From NCBI RefSeq assembly GCF_000721265.1, contig NZ_JOFZ01000006.1:434001-498000 (forward strand): DNA of 64,000 bases. The letters run 5' to 3'. Positions 7,122 to 16,661 of the stretch are shown here, one piece after another. The stretch's first letter is position 1. Each line of letters opens with the position of its first letter. Made by a program: the position numbers and the translations under genes. The stretch is from Streptomyces sp. NRRL F-5126. Its GTDB lineage: Bacteria > Actinomycetota > Actinomycetes > Streptomycetales > Streptomycetaceae. The notes below the pieces were generated by a model. It was given only the letters and a program-made list of their open reading frames with translations. It made no database searches and had not been told where the DNA came from.

Positions 7122-8786
7122 TCAGCGCAGCCGCAGTGCCTTCATCGCCCGCAGGCCGCGGCTCATCAACCGCGCGTACGCCTCGTCGTCCATGCCGAAC
7201 GAGGGGGCCAGCGGCACCAGGCGCTGGCGTGCCACCGTCTGGGCCTCGGTGAACTTGAGGATCCCCTCGGCGCCGTGGCGGCGGCCGAGGCCGGAGTCCT
7301 TCATGCCGCCCATGGGCGACCTGACGCTGGCATAGGCGGCCGCGTACCCCTCGTTGACGTTGACCGTGCCGGTCAGCAGCCGCTCCGCGACGGCCTCGCC
7401 GTGCCGTGCGCTCTTCGACCACACGCTCGCGTTCAGCCCGTACGCGCCCTCGTTGGCGCGCGCGATCGCCTCGTCCTCGTCGCGGAAGCGGTAGACGGAG
7501 ACGACGGGCCCGAACGTCTCGTCGGCGCAGACGGCCATCGGGGCCGTGACGCCGTCGAGGATCGTCGGCTCGTAGAAGTACGGGCCTATCTCCGGCCGGG
7601 CGACGCCGCCCGCGAGGACGGTGGCGCCCTTGGCGACGGCGTCCTCGACGTGCGCGCTGACCGCCTTGAGCTGGCGTTCCCCGGCGAGCGAGCCCATGTC
7701 CGCGCCGTACGCGAGGCAGGCGCCGAGCCGCATCGCCCGCGTACGGGCGGCGAAGCGCGACACGAAGGCGTCGGCGACCGACTCGTGGACGTACAGCCGC
7801 TCCATGGACACGCACAGCTGGCCCGCGGAGGAGAAGCAGGCGCGTACCGCGCACGCGGCCGCCTTCTCCACGTCGGCGTCGTCCAGCACGAGCATCGCGT
7901 TCTTGCCGCCGAGTTCGAGCGAGACGCCGACGAGACGGTCGGCGGCGCCGCGCGCGACCTCGCGTCCTGTGCGGGTGGAGCCGGTGAACGACACGTAGTC
8001 GGCGTGGCGCACCACCTCGGGTCCGACGACCGGGCCCTCGCCGATGACCACCTGGAACACGCCGGGGTCCATGCCGGCCTCGATCAGCAGCTCGCGCGCC
8101 CACAGCGCGGTCAGCGCCGTCTCGGTGTCCGGCTTCATGACGACGGCGTTGCCCGCGACGAAGGCGGGCAGCGCGTCGCCGACGGAGAGTTCGAGCGGGT
8201 AGTTCCACGGCACGATCTGCCCGACGACGCCCTTCGGCCTGCGCGCCTCGGTGACCCTGGTCAGCGCGGGCAGGACACCGACGTGGCGGCGCGGCCCGAG
8301 GTACGTGTGGGCGGCGCGCCCGTAGTGCCTGGCCTCGACGGCGAGGCCCTGGACCTCCTCGTGCGCGTGCGCCCTGGCCTTGCCCGTCTCCAGCTGGATC
8401 AGGTCGAGCACCTCGCTCTGCCGGTCGAGCAGCAGGTCGTGGAAGCGCAGCAGGACGGCCGCGCGGCGGCGCACGGGCAGCGCGGCCCACCGCGTCTGCG
8501 CCGCACGGGCGAGCGCATAGGCCTTCTCGACGTCGGAGGCGGAGGACTCCGGCAGTTCGGCCAGCACCTCGCCGGTGTACGGGGTGTGGCTCGCGGTGCG
8601 GCCGGAGCCGGTCACACCGCGGGCGAGCCGCGCCACCAGCTCGGGGGTGACGACGTCGGACGCGGTGCGGGTGCCGGCGGGCGCCTGGGCCACCGGGTTG
8701 GTGGGGCCGCCGCCGTCCGTACGGGCCGCGGCAGCCGCCTCCGGGGGCTCGGCCGCCGTCGGCTTCGTCGACTTTGAGTCCGTCAT
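7122..8786 (-). CDS. aldehyde dehydrogenase, succinate-semialdehyde dehydrogenase-like
   Basis: A 554-residue NAD(P)-dependent aldehyde dehydrogenase. Visible motifs are the general-base region SLELGGKNAMLV, the catalytic cysteine in SSAGQLC, and the PWNYPLEL cofactor segment. About 45 extra polar residues precede the catalytic core. Actinobacterial relatives are usually annotated as succinic semialdehyde dehydrogenase, but an aldehyde made by the coupled GMC enzyme is an equally reasonable substrate. ATG 8786 was chosen because upstream residues do not look like protein of this family. It is the first gene of the two-gene unit. Confidence 0.85.
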   Translation of the reverse strand: MTDSKSTKPTAAEPPEAAAAARTDGGGPTNPVAQAPAGTRTASDVVTPELVARLARGVTGSGRTASHTPYTGEVLAELPESSASDVEKAYALARAAQTRWAALPVRRRAAVLLRFHDLLLDRQSEVLDLIQLETGKARAHAHEEVQGLAVEARHYGRAAHTYLGPRRHVGVLPALTRVTEARRPKGVVGQIVPWNYPLELSVGDALPAFVAGNAVVMKPDTETALTALWARELLIEAGMDPGVFQVVIGEGPVVGPEVVRHADYVSFTGSTRTGREVARGAADRLVGVSLELGGKNAMLVLDDADVEKAAACAVRACFSSAGQLCVSMERLYVHESVADAFVSRFAARTRAMRLGACLAYGADMGSLAGERQLKAVSAHVEDAVAKGATVLAGGVARPEIGPYFYEPTILDGVTAPMAVCADETFGPVVSVYRFRDEDEAIARANEGAYGLNASVWSKSARHGEAVAERLLTGTVNVNEGYAAAYASVRSPMGGMKDSGLGRRHGAEGILKFTEAQTVARQRLVPLAPSFGMDDEAYARLMSRGLRAMKALRLR

Positions 8787-8906
8787 GGCGCGAGCGTATT
8801 CCGCATCACCGGCTTTGGGTACCCGGCGGTAACCTTCTTCACCGCGCACGCACAATGCCGCCAGTAATCGGTGGCAGCATTGCCGTCTGGCGCGGTGCGA
8901 GCCCGC

Positions 8907-10799
8907 TCAGCCGGCCGGGTGCGCGGGCGGCTGCCAGCCGCGCAGGACCGTGGAGAACTTCGCGTCGCTCCAGTCCTGCGTCGGCCCCGACATGTAGATG
9001 GCGCACTCGGCGTCGGTGGCTTCGTCCACGTACATCAGGTCGGCGGCCGTGCGCGGCCCCGGCACGCCCTGCGAGGCGTCCTGGTTCCAGGTGAACTTCC
9101 AGCGCGCCGCCAGCTTCTGGTCGCGGTAGGTGTCGGTGTTGAGCTGGAGCCGCCGGTAGCCGGGCAGGTGTCCGACATGGCCGCCGGTGCCCTCCAGGTT
9201 CTTGAGGTGATCGAGCGGGGTCGGGAAGTCGCGCCGGGTGTCGACGCTGATGCGGACGAAGTGCACGTCTCCGTCGGGGCTGTAGTCGATGGTGTTCACG
9301 CCCTGGACACGCTTCCACCCCTTGGGCAGCCAGAGGCTGAACCCCTCGGGCGCCGTGACCCGCCGCCATCCGGCGGGCACGTTGCCGCTGCCCGTCCCCG
9401 TGCCACTGTCCGTCCCCGTGCCGCCGCCCGTGGAGGAACCGGAGCCGCCTGAGCCGCCTGAGTCGCCCGCGCCGCCCGAGTCGCCCGCGGCGTCCGTCGC
9501 GTCCCCGCCGCCGGGTCGCGCCGTCGCCCCGTCCCGGCCCTTCGCCTGCGCCTGCCCGCCGCCGCCGAACTGCGTGACGGCGAAGCCGATCCCCCCGCCG
9601 ATGACGAGCGCGGCGACGGCGGCGAGGGCGATGGAGCGCCGACGGGACCCTCCCCCGGCGCCCCCGCGCCGCGCGACCGGGCCGCCCCCGGCCCCATGAC
9701 CGGGCGCCGCGTTCTCCTGGCGCGCGTGCGCGACCTGGTGCGTTGCCGAACCGCCGTGAAAGCCGGCGTGCCCGGGAGCGTGGGTGCCGTACGGGTCAGG
9801 CGGGCCTTGAGGGGGCGTCAGGTCCTGGCCCGCGTGGAGGCGCTGCTGGGCCATCGGGCCGTGGTGCGTGGCGGGCGCGGGCTGCGCCCTCGTGACGAAC
9901 GAGGTCACCGGAGCGCCCCGGGTCTCGGCCGGGTACGCCACCGTCTCGGTCCGGCCCTCGGCCACGTCGGCCAGCAGCTTCGCGCTGGCGGCCGCGTCCG
10001 GCCGCCCAGCCGGGTCCCTGTGCAGCATGGCGACGATCACGGGGGCCAGCGCGCCCGCCGACCGCGGGTGGGGCGCCTCCTCCTCCATCACGGCCTGGAG
10101 GGTGGAGAGCGCGCTCTCGCGGTGGTACGGGGAGGAGCCCTCCACCGCGGCGTACAGCGTCGCCCCCAGTGACCACAGGTCGGACGCGGGGCCGGGGGCG
10201 CCACCCTGCACCCGCTCGGGCGCCAGGTACTCGACGGAGCCTATGAGTTCACCGGTCCTGGTGATGGAGGCGTCGCCCTCCACGGCGGCTATGCCGAAGT
10301 CCGCGAGCAGGACCTGCCCGTCGCGCGCCAGCATCACGTTGGCCGGCTTGACGTCGCGGTGCAGCACACCCGCCGCGTGCGCGGCGCGCAGCGCGGAGAG
10401 CACGGCACCGCCGATCCTGGCCGCCTCGCGCGCGTCGAGTGTGCCGGAGTCCTTGACGGCGTCGGACAGCGAACGGCCGTCCACGTACTGCATGACGATC
10501 CAGGGCCTGCCGTCGTACTCCAGCACGTCGTGGACCGTGACGACGTTGGGATGGGTGATGCGCGCCGCGGCGCGCGCCTCGGTCTGCGTCCGCCGGTGCA
10601 GCACCTCGCGGTCGGCCTCGGCCGCGTACAGCCCGGCCGTCAATTCCTTGACGGCGACCGTGCGGTGCAGCGTCTCGTCGACCGCCCGCCACACGCGGCC
10701 CATGCCGCCCCTGCCGATGGTCTCGCCCAGCCGGTAGCGTCCGGCCAGGAGCATCCCCGCACCCGTGCTCTGTGATCCGTCGCTGTGTGAATCGTTCAC
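8907..10799 (-). CDS. membrane serine/threonine protein kinase
   Basis: About 630 aa. The kinase domain (residues about 20-285) is complete: glycine loop GRGGMG at 29-34, VAVKEL with Lys51, catalytic HRDVKPAN with Asp149, DFG at 167-169, APE at 193-195. A Gln/His/Gly-rich linker follows, then one membrane helix at about 390-410, a Gly/Ser-rich stalk and an extracellular C-terminal domain of about 150 aa (EGFSLWLPKGWKRV onward). This is the PASTA-less Hanks-kinase layout with an outside sensor. An alternative GTG start lies at 10829. Its neighbours 10955 and 14415 share the architecture. Confidence 0.9.
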   Translation of the reverse strand: MNDSHSDGSQSTGAGMLLAGRYRLGETIGRGGMGRVWRAVDETLHRTVAVKELTAGLYAAEADREVLHRRTQTEARAAARITHPNVVTVHDVLEYDGRPWIVMQYVDGRSLSDAVKDSGTLDAREAARIGGAVLSALRAAHAAGVLHRDVKPANVMLARDGQVLLADFGIAAVEGDASITRTGELIGSVEYLAPERVQGGAPGPASDLWSLGATLYAAVEGSSPYHRESALSTLQAVMEEEAPHPRSAGALAPVIVAMLHRDPAGRPDAAASAKLLADVAEGRTETVAYPAETRGAPVTSFVTRAQPAPATHHGPMAQQRLHAGQDLTPPQGPPDPYGTHAPGHAGFHGGSATHQVAHARQENAAPGHGAGGGPVARRGGAGGGSRRRSIALAAVAALVIGGGIGFAVTQFGGGGQAQAKGRDGATARPGGGDATDAAGDSGGAGDSGGSGGSGSSTGGGTGTDSGTGTGSGNVPAGWRRVTAPEGFSLWLPKGWKRVQGVNTIDYSPDGDVHFVRISVDTRRDFPTPLDHLKNLEGTGGHVGHLPGYRRLQLNTDTYRDQKLAARWKFTWNQDASQGVPGPRTAADLMYVDEATDAECAIYMSGPTQDWSDAKFSTVLRGWQPPAHPAG

Positions 10800-10954
10800 G
10801 TACCCCGCCCTGTTCGTAGCGCGCGCCACAACAGGTTACGGAGCGAACCTGGGAACTCCGAGTGCCGGGGGTGGATGAGACAGCACTGTCACCCGGCCTG
10901 TGGGCCCCCGCCTACGGGCAGTCAATCACCTTGTGAGAACCGTGGGTTGCCTTC

Positions 10955-13900
10955 TCATCCGTCGGCCTTGTAGGAGGCGGTCGCCTGCTGGTAGATCTCG
11001 CTCACCTCGTCGCGCTGGCTGTCGGGGCCGATGACCTGGATGACGTGGTAGCGGCCTTTCACGATCATGGCGAGGTTGCGGACGTACACGGTCGCGCCGT
11101 TGCTGTCCTGCCACGTGTACTGCCCCTCGGCCATGGCCTGGTTGCCGACGTCGATCCTGCGCAGCCCCGACGCGCTTGCCCACGTCGACGAGCGGAACGG
11201 GCGCAACTCCGGCTCCTTGTCGCTCTGGTACGCGAGCGGGTCGGAGCCGTCGGCCTGCACCGTGTCCCTGCCGGGCACGACGATCAGGGTGAAGTTCCCG
11301 CTCGCGTAGCGGACCTGGCCGCTGTCGTTGATCGGGCTGCGCTTCCATCCCCGCCGGACGGCCACCTGGAAGCCCTCCGGGTCCTTGCGTATGACGTAGC
11401 CCTTGGCGAGCCGTGTCCCGGAACCGGCCGCGACGGTCGGCGCGCCGCGCGGCTTCGCCGACGCGGAGGAGGTGGAGGTGGATGCGGAGCCGCCGGAGGC
11501 CGCGGGCGCGGCGGCCGCTCCCGAGGGCGCCTCCTTGACGCTCTGCCCGTGCGCGTCACCCGACTTGGGCATGAAGGCCATCGCGTAGACGACCGCGGCC
11601 ACCAGGCCGAGGAGGATCAGGATCAGCAGCGTGCGGCCGAGGGCGCGCGGCGCGCGGCGGCCGGTGTCGCCGGTGCGGTTGGTGCGGCCGGCTCCGTTGG
11701 CGCGGCCCGTGCCCCCGTGCGGCTCGGGGCTCGCGTGCTCGAAGAGGTCGGCGGCGAGGCCCCTGCCCTCGCGGGCGTCGCGCTCGGCCCAGGACGGTTC
11801 GAGCCCGTACGTGGCGGGCGCGGCGGGCGGCCGTTCCGCCACGGGACGGCCGCCGCGCTTGTGGCGGTGCCTGGCCGCGCTGTCGCGCTCGGCCGCGGCC
11901 CTGCCGCGGCCCCAGCGGCGGCGCCGCCGCACCAGCTCGCCCTTGCGGCGCTTTATGGGCAGCCTGCCGTCCACGGTGGGCACGGAGACCAGGTCCTGGC
12001 CCGCGTCGGGCTCAGGCGCGGAGCGCACGAGGGACCGCAGCCAGCCGCGCAGCTCCTCGAAGTCGGGCCGCTCCGTGGGGTCCTGACGCAGCAGCGACTC
12101 GACGACGGGCCGCAGCGGACCGCAGTCCTCGGCGTAGGCGGGCGGCTCCGAGCAGACGAGCTGGACGAGCTCGGCCGCGTTCTCCTCCGGGTAGGGGGCG
12201 TGGCCCTGCACCACGCGGTAGAGCAGCGCGCCGAGCGCCCACAGGTCGGTGGCGGGCCCGATGGGCGGTGCGAGCTGCCAGTTCTCGTGGACGGGCCCCG
12301 CCTGCTCGGGGGCCCAGCGCTCGGTGACGGCTCCGACGACGGCGATACGGGCCTGGCGGGCGCGCTCGGCAGCGAGCGGGCCCGCGGGGCCGCCGTGGCC
12401 GGCCGCCACGGCACCGGCCGGCACGGGCCCGTCCCAGTGGCCCGCCGCGCCGGCGCGGGGGGCGTCGCCGCCTCCGCCGTCGGCGGGGGTGAACCCGGCG
12501 GGCAGGGCGGGCGTCGTGCTCCGTGGGCGGTCCTGGCCGCCGCGCCCGCTGCCGCCGCCGGGCCGGCCGCCGCCCGCGGGCACGTGGCCGGCGGAGTCGT
12601 CGAAGGGGCCGGGGCCGTCGCGCCAGATGCCGTTGAGGCGCGGACGGTACGGCGAGGGCGGATCGTCGTCCCCGTCGGCGTCACCCTCGGGGTCGGGGAA
12701 CCCGCTGGGCGGCAGGCTCCACCAGTCGGGCCCCGGCGGCGTGCTCTCCTCGCCGGCCGCGTCAGGACGCTCGCCCCGCTCAGGCGGCGCGTCCGGTGGG
12801 ACAGACCCGTCCGTACGCTGCCCGGCCTGCGGCTCCGCCTCCGAGCCGTACCCCTGCGGCCGGTGCGGCTCCTGCCCCGGCGGCGGGAGCGGGGACCGCG
12901 CATCCCGGCCGTCCGGCGTCTGCGGTCCGGGCGCTTGCCCTTCCGGCGCCTGAGGCTCCGGCGCCTGCTGCTGGTACTCAGGGCGCCCCTGGCGCCCCTC
13001 GCCGGGCTCCTCCGGGGCGCGGGCGGCGGCGCGCGCGCCCGCGCGGTACGCGGCGATGGCGCCCGCTCGCGCGGCCCGCACCGCCTCCGAGGCGCTGTTG
13101 CCCGTGGGCGCCGTCGGCAGCGCGGGCTGCGCGTTGGGGCCGCCGTAGGGCGCCGGAACGCCTGGCGTGGACTGCTGGCGCGGCGGCCTCGGCAGCGCGC
13201 CCGACGTGCCCGTGGAGACACCGTAGGGGCTCTCTGCGCCCGCGCCGCTGCCGCTGTCCTCGCGCCCCGCGCCCGCGCCGCCGAACGCCGCGTGCGTTCC
13301 CGGCGCGGGCACCCCGGCCGTGTACGGGCCCTCGGCGGGCACGGGCTCCGCGGGGCGCGCGTACTGCTCGTACCCGTACGGCCGCGCGCCCTGCGGGAGC
13401 GCGAACCCGGGCGCGGCCGGCGGGGCGATCCCGGCGGCGGGCTCCTGCCCCGCCGGGAGGCGCGGGGACGTGCCGTCCGCGACGCCCGTGGCCTGCGCCG
13501 CCTCCGGGGCGCCGTGCTGCCGCGGCACGGGCGCGTAGCCGCACAGTGCCTCTTCGGCCGCCCCCGCCGCCAGGCCCGTGAGGACGACGCGGCCGTCGTC
13601 GCACACGAGCACCGTGCGGACGGTGATGTTGCGGTGCACCCAGCCGTGCCCGTGCAGCACGCGCACCGCGGTCAGCAGGTCGGAGGCGATCTCGGCGGCG
13701 CGGTAGGGGGTCAGCGGCCGCTCCGCGATCAGCTCGGCGAGCGGCCTCGCGGCCACGAGCTCGCTGACTATCCAGAGCGAGCCGGCCTCGGCGAACACGT
13801 CGAAGACCTGGTCGAGGCGCGGGTGGTCGGGTACCTGGGCGGCGCTCTGCGCGGCCTCGACCGCCCTGCGGACGCCGGGGTCGGCGAGGGCAGCCGCCGG

Positions 13901-14113
13901 TGTCCTGCCGCCGGCTGCCGCCTGCTCCACCGCGGCGCCGTCGGGGCCGACGACCTCGGCCTCCACCACCTCGGGCAGCGGCACCTGCCGGACCAGGACC
14001 TCCTGCCCGCTGTACGTGTCGAACGCGCGCGTCTCGGTGACGTCGTACGCGTCGGCGGGCGGCATGGGCAGGCGATAGCGGTCGGCCAGCACGCGCCCCG
14101 CGTAGTCCTCCAC
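10955..14113 (-). CDS. membrane pseudokinase with long disordered insert
   Basis: About 1052 aa. Residues 10-185 look like a kinase N-lobe and catalytic loop, but the glycine loop is absent, the VAVK lysine position reads VLVRQV, the catalytic HRD is HRN (160-162), and DFG is replaced by LTGLA. About 400 residues rich in Pro, Gly, Gln and Ala follow. The C-lobe then resumes with PATDLWALGALLYRVVQG and RPDFEEL. A membrane helix (about 826-846) and a 150-aa extracellular domain close the protein. It probably binds partners or ATP without phosphotransfer. GTG 14113 has GGAGG upstream; 14128 is an alternative. Confidence 0.8.
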   Translation of the reverse strand: MEDYAGRVLADRYRLPMPPADAYDVTETRAFDTYSGQEVLVRQVPLPEVVEAEVVGPDGAAVEQAAAGGRTPAAALADPGVRRAVEAAQSAAQVPDHPRLDQVFDVFAEAGSLWIVSELVAARPLAELIAERPLTPYRAAEIASDLLTAVRVLHGHGWVHRNITVRTVLVCDDGRVVLTGLAAGAAEEALCGYAPVPRQHGAPEAAQATGVADGTSPRLPAGQEPAAGIAPPAAPGFALPQGARPYGYEQYARPAEPVPAEGPYTAGVPAPGTHAAFGGAGAGREDSGSGAGAESPYGVSTGTSGALPRPPRQQSTPGVPAPYGGPNAQPALPTAPTGNSASEAVRAARAGAIAAYRAGARAAARAPEEPGEGRQGRPEYQQQAPEPQAPEGQAPGPQTPDGRDARSPLPPPGQEPHRPQGYGSEAEPQAGQRTDGSVPPDAPPERGERPDAAGEESTPPGPDWWSLPPSGFPDPEGDADGDDDPPSPYRPRLNGIWRDGPGPFDDSAGHVPAGGGRPGGGSGRGGQDRPRSTTPALPAGFTPADGGGGDAPRAGAAGHWDGPVPAGAVAAGHGGPAGPLAAERARQARIAVVGAVTERWAPEQAGPVHENWQLAPPIGPATDLWALGALLYRVVQGHAPYPEENAAELVQLVCSEPPAYAEDCGPLRPVVESLLRQDPTERPDFEELRGWLRSLVRSAPEPDAGQDLVSVPTVDGRLPIKRRKGELVRRRRRWGRGRAAAERDSAARHRHKRGGRPVAERPPAAPATYGLEPSWAERDAREGRGLAADLFEHASPEPHGGTGRANGAGRTNRTGDTGRRAPRALGRTLLILILLGLVAAVVYAMAFMPKSGDAHGQSVKEAPSGAAAAPAASGGSASTSTSSASAKPRGAPTVAAGSGTRLAKGYVIRKDPEGFQVAVRRGWKRSPINDSGQVRYASGNFTLIVVPGRDTVQADGSDPLAYQSDKEPELRPFRSSTWASASGLRRIDVGNQAMAEGQYTWQDSNGATVYVRNLAMIVKGRYHVIQVIGPDSQRDEVSEIYQQATASYKADG

Positions 14114-14146
14114 CGTGCCTCCCCACACCCTGTCGGCCGGCCACCC

Positions 14147-14180
14147 GACTACCCGACTACCCGACGCAGTCTGACTACCC
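14147..14180. repeat. three copies of GACTACCC before the pseudokinase
   Basis: Copies at 14147-14154, 14155-14162 and 14173-14180; the first two are adjacent. They lie 34-67 bases upstream of the pseudokinase start. The rest of the 300-base gap to the next kinase (14181-14414) holds no gene and may contain promoters. Confidence 0.45.
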
Positions 14181-14414
14181 GTCGGACGGCCGCCCGATCC
14201 GGATAGCCGCCGATTCGGGTCGTCACGCCCAGTCGTCGGACCGGATCGCGGGTCCGCCCGTCAAATCCGGTCGTTTTCCAGTCCTGTTCGACTGCGTACG
14301 GTCCGCGACTTCTCACCATACGTGTCCGCGCCCGTACGCGCCGCCTGTCAAGGCAACGGGATATGGAGGATTACGTTCCGTCACATCCGGCGAAGATCGT
14401 ATGGCTGAAACCCT

Positions 14415-16514
14415 CTACTTCGACGGCTTGAACGTGTCGAAGGCGGTCTGGCGCAGCGTCGAGCACTCCTTGCCGTCCCACGCGTCCGCCTTGCAGCTGA
14501 TCATGATCGAGTAGCCGTGACGGGAGTCGATGCGGAAGCCGCGGTCGAGTACCTTGACGCGCTGTCCGCTCTGCTTGCGCTCGAACTGCCAGTCGGCGAC
14601 GGTCGGATAGCCCTTGTAGTCGGCCTTCTTGATGCCGATGAGCTTGTAGCCGCTGCTGCTGCCGCTCACCGCGGGCTCCAGCTGGGTCCAGGCGAGCACC
14701 GCGTCCTTCGTGGGGCTGTCGGTGAAGTCGACCTGTATGCGCGGGAATCCGCCGCTCGCGCTGAATATCCCGCCCGAGCTCTGCCCCGCCGTGCCCGTCC
14801 TGTGGAAGCCCTTGGGCATGGCCATCGAGAACTTGAACTGCTTGTCCGACACGGCCGCGTACCCGGCCGGCAGCCCCGAGCCGCCGGAGTGGCGGGCAGC
14901 GTCGTGGGAGGCGCCGGAGGCCGACGACGACCCCGACGGCGCCGAGGACCTCGTCCGATGGCCCTGCGGGGCCGCGCCCGTCGAACCCGCGGTGGCGGAC
15001 GCGCTGCTGGAGGGGGCGGGCTTCGCGCCGTCCCGGCCCTTGGCCGATGTGTCGCCGTTCCCGCCGCCCAGCGAGAGGGCGAGGACGACACCGAGCACGG
15101 CGAGCGCCACGACAACGGCGATGATCACGAGCGTCTTGCGGGACACCACATCCGTCAGCGGCGCGCGCGGCGCGGCGGGTCTGCCGGCCGCACCGGCGCG
15201 CGGCGCGGCCCTGCCCGGCGCCGCGGCGAGCGAGGCCATGGCCGCCGTGGCGGCGGGACGCGCCGGCTCCGCGGCCCGGCGGCCGGTGCCGGCCGGCTTG
15301 GTGAACCGGCCGGCGAAAGGCTTCGCGAAGGGCTTCGCTGACGGTCCGGCGGCCGGCCGCCGGGCGGGCCCGGACGCGCGCGACCCGTCCGTGGGCGCGG
15401 CGGGCGCCTCGGGCAGGGCGGCGAGCGGAACGGCGCGGGTGGCGTCGAGGTCCGCCGGCTCCTGGCGCTTCTCCGGCGCGTCGGGCGCGTTGACGACTCT
15501 CATGAGCATGGCGCGGGTACGCGCGTCATCGAGGCGCTTGTCCGGGTCCTTGGCGAGGAGCCCGTAGATGACCTCCTCCAGCGGGCCCGCGTGGACGGGC
15601 CGGTCGACCGCCTCCGTCATCACGGCGGTCAGCGTCGCGATCGCGGAGCCCTTGTCGTAGGGCGGGGTGCCCTCGACCGCCGCATACAGCAGCCCGCCGA
15701 GCGACCACAGGTCGGCGGCGGGCCCCGGCTTGTGGCCGCGGGCGCGCTCGGGCGAGATGTACGAGGGCGCGCCGACGAGCATGCCGGTGGATGTGACGGA
15801 CGGGTCGCCCTCGACCTGGGCGATACCGAAGTCGGTGAGGACGACGCGCCCTTCCTCCGCTATCAGGACGTTGGACGGCTTCACGTCGCGGTGCAGGATG
15901 CCCTGCCGGTGTGCCTGGCGCAGCACGTCGAGCACGGCGAGCCCGACCTCGGCGGCCCGCCGCGGGGTGAGCGTGCCGTCCTCGCGGATGACCTCGGCGA
16001 GGGACTTGCCCTCGATGAGCTCCATCACGATCCAGGGCCTGTCGTCCTCGTCGACGACGTCGAAGACGGTGACCGCGCCGTTGTTGCGGATCCGCGCGAT
16101 CGCCTTCGCCTCGCGGAGGGTACGGGTGATCAGCCTGCGCTTCTCGTCGTCGTCGATGGCGCCGGGGAAGCGCAGTTCCTTGACGGCGACGGTGCGGCCG
16201 AGCATCTCGTCCAGGGCGCGCCAGACGGTGCCCATGCCGCCGCGCCCGAGCACGTCCTGGAGCCGGTAGCGCCCGGCGAGCAGCCGCGACGCGCGGCCGC
16301 CCTCCGCCGCGCCGTCGCGCGCGGCCGCTTCGGGCTCTGCTTCCTCCTTGGCGGCCTCTTCCGGCTTCTGCGGCTTGCCCGGCTTGCCCGGCTTCTCCGA
16401 CTGCTGCGAGCCGGCCGCTTCGCCGTCGGCTTCCGGGCGTTCGGCCACTTCCCGCTGGGGTTCGTCCCGTTGGGGGTCCTGCGCCGCGTTCCGCGGCTGC
16501 TCAGCCTCCGACAT
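14415..16514 (-). CDS. membrane serine/threonine protein kinase
   Basis: 699 aa. A charged N-terminal tail of about 78 residues (Glu, Pro, Lys rich) precedes a complete kinase domain: GRGGMG at 90-95, VAVKEL with Lys112, HRDVKPSN with Asp210, DFG at 228-230, SPE in the activation segment. An Ala/Pro-rich linker, one membrane helix near residue 480 and a Ser/Gly-rich stalk lead to an extracellular domain of about 150 aa. That domain begins KFSMAMPKGF and contains two cysteines near its end (SCKADAWDGKEC) that may form a disulfide. It lies upstream of the pseudokinase on the same strand, so the three kinase-like genes may act in one pathway. Confidence 0.92.
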   Translation of the reverse strand: MSEAEQPRNAAQDPQRDEPQREVAERPEADGEAAGSQQSEKPGKPGKPQKPEEAAKEEAEPEAAARDGAAEGGRASRLLAGRYRLQDVLGRGGMGTVWRALDEMLGRTVAVKELRFPGAIDDDEKRRLITRTLREAKAIARIRNNGAVTVFDVVDEDDRPWIVMELIEGKSLAEVIREDGTLTPRRAAEVGLAVLDVLRQAHRQGILHRDVKPSNVLIAEEGRVVLTDFGIAQVEGDPSVTSTGMLVGAPSYISPERARGHKPGPAADLWSLGGLLYAAVEGTPPYDKGSAIATLTAVMTEAVDRPVHAGPLEEVIYGLLAKDPDKRLDDARTRAMLMRVVNAPDAPEKRQEPADLDATRAVPLAALPEAPAAPTDGSRASGPARRPAAGPSAKPFAKPFAGRFTKPAGTGRRAAEPARPAATAAMASLAAAPGRAAPRAGAAGRPAAPRAPLTDVVSRKTLVIIAVVVALAVLGVVLALSLGGGNGDTSAKGRDGAKPAPSSSASATAGSTGAAPQGHRTRSSAPSGSSSASGASHDAARHSGGSGLPAGYAAVSDKQFKFSMAMPKGFHRTGTAGQSSGGIFSASGGFPRIQVDFTDSPTKDAVLAWTQLEPAVSGSSSGYKLIGIKKADYKGYPTVADWQFERKQSGQRVKVLDRGFRIDSRHGYSIMISCKADAWDGKECSTLRQTAFDTFKPSK

Positions 16515-16661
16515 GCGTCCCCTCTGCGATTCCCGTAACCCGCCCTGGCGGAGCCTCCATTGTCCCCCACGCGGCGACCCGGCTCCCCCCGGGTCAGACG
16601 GTAGCGCAGCGCCGGTGCGCCCGGCCCCCGCCCCCGGGCGCGGTGGATAAGGCCGGGCCGG

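Noticed and set aside
5227..8490. 1087-codon frame that would fuse GMC oxidoreductase to an upstream segment
   Set aside because: The upstream part is an off-frame reading of the aldehyde dehydrogenase gene; that gene has a stop at 7122 and a proper TTG start with ribosome site follows at 7104.
11045..14206. 1053-codon open frame antisense to the pseudokinase
   Set aside because: Arg/Gly/Ala-rich translation with no domain; the minus strand has kinase C-lobe, membrane helix and a ribosome site.
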